From: Haliea sp040221975
GTDB taxonomy: Bacteria > Pseudomonadota > Gammaproteobacteria > Pseudomonadales > Halieaceae
NCBI GenBank assembly: GCA_040221975.1
Contig: JAVJWR010000027.1
Span: forward strand, 62,001 to 126,000
Length of the DNA stretch: 64,000 nt
Reading direction: 5' to 3'
The notes below the pieces were generated by a model. It saw only the letters and a program-made list of their open reading frames with translations. It searched no databases and was not told the DNA's origin. Position 1 is the stretch's first letter. The number at the start of each line of letters is the position of its first letter. This document shows, piece after piece, positions 61,149 through 64,000 of this stretch. A program made the translations under genes and the position numbers.

Positions 61149-62383
61149 TGTGTCGCTCCACCAGGCATGGGCATGGCGCGGAACCGCACGCGGGTGTCCG
61201 GAGGTACGGCGTCGACGAGCACCCGGTCGCCGGCTTCGAGTCCTTCCAGCACCTCGCTGGATCCGGTGCCGAACAGGCCCAGGCGCACATCGACCCGCTC
61301 CACTGTCCCATCGCGCACACGGAAGGCCACGGCCCGCGAGCCGTCCCGCTGGTGCAGTGCATCGTTGGGTATGACCAGCGCCTGTTCGCGCCGGGCTGTC
61401 TCGACGGTGACTGAGACGGTCATTCCCGGGAGCAGGAAATCGGCGGGGGCCAGCAGCGCAAGATGCACATCGACAGTCCCCCGGGCCGTATCGACGCTGG
61501 GCGCGATGAAGCTGATGTTGGCCTCCAGTGTCCGCTCTGGATACGCATCAGCCACCACCCAGGCAGGCTGGTTGAGCGCGATCGGCGCCAGGTTTTTTTC
61601 GTCCAGGGGCATGAGTATTTCGCTGCTGCCCAGGCGGGCGATCTCCAGCAGGGTGCGTCCTGGCTGCACCAGGTCGCCCGGCTCTACCGCGCGCCGCAAC
61701 ACGATCCCTGCGATCTGGGAATGGATTCGGGTCTTGGCCAGTAGCGCTCGGGCCGCTTCCACCCGCTGCACCAGCACGGTCTCCTCGACGCCCCCTTCAG
61801 CCAGGGCTGCGGCGGTGAGTCGTGCCCTGTCGCGGTTTGTTCTCGCTGTAAGCTCCAGCTGCTGCGCCTGTTCCAGTTGCTCTTTCGATATCGTCTCGTT
61901 GGCGAACAGGCGTTCCCGGCGTATGCGCTCGCGGCTGGCCTGCTCCAGATTGTTCTGGGCCTCGGTCATCGCCGCCCGTGCTTCGGGTCGGCTGACCTCG
62001 ATCGCGTTGCGCAGCGCCGCCTCCACTTCACGGAGCCGGGCCTGGTATTCCTCGTCACGCAGGGTCAACAGCAGGTCACCCAGCTGTACCACGTCACCCT
62101 CGCGGACATTGCGCGTGGCGATCACGCCGGTTATTTCGCTGCCGACCTGGGCCACCGACTGGTTGGACACGATGGCGCTGGCGACAACCCGCTGTACCAG
62201 TGGACGCTGCTCCAGGCGGTACCCGCTCGCCGCAGGGCCCTGCCAGTAGTGCCAGGCGCCCGCCCCCAGGATAAGCACCAGGGCGGTCAGCAAGAGGTAG
62301 CCACGAGGGCTCCATTGGCGGCCGCTGGGGGCTTGCCTGTTGGCCTGCGGTGCCTGTGCTTCTTGCATGGTCACTCCGGTCAT
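61145..62383 (-). CDS. Periplasmic adaptor (MacA/HlyD-like) of the ABC exporter
   Basis: The 412-residue membrane-fusion protein has an N-terminal anchor (about 28-47), a biotinyl-lipoyl-like split (GSEITGVIATRNVREGDVVQ ... IAGIVLRRAVEPGDLVQPGR), a long helical hairpin (about 105-205: EAALRNAIEVSRPEARAAMT, LEQASRERIRRERLFANETI), and a C-terminal beta-barrel with RVDVRLGLFG. It would link the permease to an outer-membrane channel such as TolC, which is not in the window. Its stop overlaps the permease start by four bases, and its start overlaps the glycosyltransferase stop by four. Confidence 0.9.
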   Translation of the reverse strand: MTGVTMQEAQAPQANRQAPSGRQWSPRGYLLLTALVLILGAGAWHYWQGPAASGYRLEQRPLVQRVVASAIVSNQSVAQVGSEITGVIATRNVREGDVVQLGDLLLTLRDEEYQARLREVEAALRNAIEVSRPEARAAMTEAQNNLEQASRERIRRERLFANETISKEQLEQAQQLELTARTNRDRARLTAAALAEGGVEETVLVQRVEAARALLAKTRIHSQIAGIVLRRAVEPGDLVQPGRTLLEIARLGSSEILMPLDEKNLAPIALNQPAWVVADAYPERTLEANISFIAPSVDTARGTVDVHLALLAPADFLLPGMTVSVTVETARREQALVIPNDALHQRDGSRAVAFRVRDGTVERVDVRLGLFGTGSSEVLEGLEAGDRVLVDAVPPDTRVRFRAMPMPGGATQ

Positions 62384-63609
62384 CCCTCACCCTTTGGTTC
62401 CCGTACGCATGCCAGAATTCTGTCTGCCGCAACCGCCAGGGCTTGGCGAGAATCATAGCCGGAGTACCTGGAAGAAAAATCAGCCGCCGCACGTCTGTAG
62501 TCTTTCGACGCCAACATCCGCTCCAGCGCCGTAGTAATGGATGCATGTTCTGACAAGCTGGCAACCAGTCCCGCCCCGAGGCGTTCGGTATTTTGGGCGG
62601 TGTGGTATTGCTCGACGTTCATTGGCAGTTGCAGAACTGGCTTGCCCGCGAGCAGCATGGTTGCGGTACTGCCGTGACCCGCATGCAGAAGCGCAAGGTC
62701 GCACTGGGTCCCCACCTGCTCCAGATCCAGGGGCGCATCTTCAATCCTGAGGCTGTCCGACTGCCAGCGCGCACGGTAGTCCTCACCGGGCAGGTACACC
62801 AGTGCCCGGTGTCCGGACTGCTGCAGTTGCGAGAGCAGCGCATTTAGGCCCCGGAATGGTTTCAGGTAGGCAAAAATTCGCTGGCCTTCGCCCTCGGGCC
62901 AGTTTGGTTGTCTGCCCCCAAGACCCGACCAGACACCGCAGTAAGCTGTCGCAACTCCCGGTGCTGTGGGGCGCTGTGGATAGTGATCCAGCTCAGCAAA
63001 GGTTGCGAGACAGTTGGCATCGACACGGGTATAGAGCTCACCGATGGACGCGAGGTGTGGCTGGCGCTGGCGCTCAAGCTGGTGGTTCAGGGCCTCCAGA
63101 ACTCCTTGTTCGGTAAGCTGCAGGCGCTCTGGATAGTGATTCTGCCAGGCGCGAATATCGGGCAGCTCGGGCGTGTCCGGTGGGCAGGCGAAGCCCGTTC
63201 CGAGCAGTACGCTGCGGATGGGCAGTCCCTGCAATGCCAGCAGGCACGAGGGGCTGAAGTCCTGAACGACAATATCCGGCTGCACCAGACTGATCAAGTC
63301 CCGCCATGCACGGACAGCCCCGTCAAGCATGCCGGGCAGGGTGAAGCCTTCGTTGTAGAGTATGTCAGCAAAGGTGGCAGGTTCTCGTATCCGGTCTGCA
63401 ACCGACCCCGCAGCGAGCCCCGGCGCGGGCAGCACCGGCAAGCCTGGCGGGACCAGGCCGACGCGGCGCAGGTTGCGGGCTGCCAGCAAAACACGATGCC
63501 CGCGTTGCTGCAGCTTAGCTGCGAGCGGTAGTAGGCGACCGAGGTGACCCAGGTCATCGCCCAGTTCCCAGGTCAGCAAGACTGTCAGAGGCCGGTGGTG
63601 AACCTTCAC
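62380..63609 (-). CDS. GT1/MGT-type glycosyltransferase
   Basis: The 409-residue GT-B enzyme starts VKVHHRPLTVLLTWELGDDL with the N-terminal acceptor domain motif GHLGRLLPLAAKLQQRGHRV, and ends with the nucleotide-sugar motif CDLALLHAGHGSTATMLLAG then KPVLQLPMNVEQYHTAQNTE. This is the UDP-glucuronosyl/macrolide glycosyltransferase type that modifies small lipophilic molecules. I prefer the GTG at 63609, which has GGGGA upstream, over an ATG 26 codons earlier. It is the first gene of the operon with the exporter, suggesting glycosylation and export of the same compound. Confidence 0.8.
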   Translation of the reverse strand: MKVHHRPLTVLLTWELGDDLGHLGRLLPLAAKLQQRGHRVLLAARNLRRVGLVPPGLPVLPAPGLAAGSVADRIREPATFADILYNEGFTLPGMLDGAVRAWRDLISLVQPDIVVQDFSPSCLLALQGLPIRSVLLGTGFACPPDTPELPDIRAWQNHYPERLQLTEQGVLEALNHQLERQRQPHLASIGELYTRVDANCLATFAELDHYPQRPTAPGVATAYCGVWSGLGGRQPNWPEGEGQRIFAYLKPFRGLNALLSQLQQSGHRALVYLPGEDYRARWQSDSLRIEDAPLDLEQVGTQCDLALLHAGHGSTATMLLAGKPVLQLPMNVEQYHTAQNTERLGAGLVASLSEHASITTALERMLASKDYRRAAADFSSRYSGYDSRQALAVAADRILACVREPKGEG

Positions 63610-63715
63610 GGATATTTCCCCATTGATAGTTTTATTGAAAACCGCGGGCAAAGAATATAGGATCCTGCAGGTCGTTAGGTGGTTCACAATACCAAGGTTG
63701 GCAAGGGATAATGCA

Positions 63716-64000
63716 ATGACGGATTCTATCAGTTCAAGACTGGCGCTTTATTCAGCGGCGACGGGGTTGCTGGCGGCTGGTTCAGCGCAGGCGGCGCCGG
63801 TGCAGTCAACGGCATCATTCACCCTGGTGAATGAAGTTGAGAATACCTCAGTGTCGCAGCTCATTGACATTGATGGTGATGGCACCGATGACTTCCAGTT
63901 GCAGGTTATCTTGCGGCCGCCGGGCGACTGCAACTTCGGTGAAACCGGAGAGGTGGTACTTGCCGACGCGTACGGTGGTAATACGAGCTACTATGCCGGT
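63716..64000 (+). CDS. Secreted protein, 5' end only (Ca-binding-like motif)
   Basis: The frame runs off the window after 95 codons. It has a signal peptide (residues 1-28, ending SAQAA) and then TASFTLVNEVENTSVSQLID with DIDGDGTDD (58-66), an EF-hand/dockerin-like calcium loop that also occurs in FG-GAP-like repeats. I recognise no family. GGGAT lies seven bases before the ATG. It is divergent from the glycosyltransferase operon. A C-terminal PEP-CTERM or similar sorting signal is possible but outside the window. Confidence 0.7.
   Translation, partial: MTDSISSRLALYSAATGLLAAGSAQAAPVQSTASFTLVNEVENTSVSQLIDIDGDGTDDFQLQVILRPPGDCNFGETGEVVLADAYGGNTSYYAG

Noticed and set aside
60216..62249. A 677-codon open frame opposite the exporter permease and adaptor genes
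   Set aside because: It lies antisense to two well-supported genes and has the low-complexity Ser/Arg composition of a shadow frame.

Overview
This window is a GC-rich, gene-dense stretch of a chromosome from an aerobic Gram-negative bacterium. Kdo transferase, late lipid A acyltransferases, a TonB-dependent receptor and lipoproteins show an outer membrane. The set of gene families (DUF6165 beside LPS genes, glutarate gcdHG, coxMNOP-type oxidase, a TPR-sulfotransferase beside a TonB receptor, a KshA-like Rieske oxygenase) fits a marine gammaproteobacterium of the Cellvibrionales/Halieaceae type. That assignment is inferred from gene content, not from a marker gene. No phage, transposase, CRISPR array or rRNA was seen; one tRNA (Val-GAC) is present.

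Layout. 1-4.9 kb: housekeeping and hypothetical genes (VOC protein, DUF533 protein, gluzincin-type peptidase, NnrU, RlmA) mixed with short 5' remnants of a GFA-like, a cupin and a CWC gene. 4.9-16.8 kb: LPS core and lipid A genes, namely DUF6165, a GT9 heptosyltransferase-like enzyme, a methyltransferase, Kdo kinase, a nucleotide-sugar epimerase, a GT4 enzyme, an O-antigen-ligase/GT2 fusion, a CDP-glycerol-type glycerophosphotransferase, two LpxL-type acyltransferases and WaaA. 16.8-18.5 kb: a chalcone-isomerase-like protein, DUF2878 and a SnoaL-like protein. 18.6-22.9 kb: polyamine catabolism (permease, SpuC-like aminotransferase, divergent gamma-glutamylpolyamine synthetase). 23-29 kb: periplasmic beta-carbonic anhydrase, then a LuxR regulator, TPR-sulfotransferase and TonB receptor on one strand. 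28.9-32.2 kb: glutarate catabolism (gcdR, gcdH, gcdG).

32.2-40.4 kb: an internally deleted PagL-like gene, FAD amine-oxidase-like protein, alpha/beta hydrolase, M48 lipoprotein protease, KshA-like Rieske oxygenase, Npt-like transporter, aldo/keto reductase and PBP7. 40.5-45.5 kb: a tightly overlapping phospholipid operon (HAD-PlsC fusion, PlsB, GpsA) that covers the path from dihydroxyacetone phosphate to phosphatidate. 46-51.7 kb: an alternative aa3-type cytochrome oxidase operon with a diheme-c subunit II, two subunit III genes, subunit IV and SCO1. 52.3-56.7 kb: a Ser/Thr kinase, an alpha/beta-hydrolase lipoprotein and a lipoprotein pseudo-caspase with Sel1 repeats that lacks both catalytic residues. 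56.7-59 kb: tRNA-Val and a divergent LysR/pirin pair. 59.2-63.6 kb: a four-gene overlapping operon joining a GT1-type glycosyltransferase to a MacAB-like ABC exporter. The window ends inside a secreted protein gene.

The most interesting items are the kinase/pseudo-caspase locus, the WaaL-GT2 fusion, the glycosyltransferase-exporter operon, the KP-repeat tail on PlsC, the deleted PagL gene and an orphan terminator in an AT-rich gap before the kinase. All calls come from reading the sequence; no database search was run.
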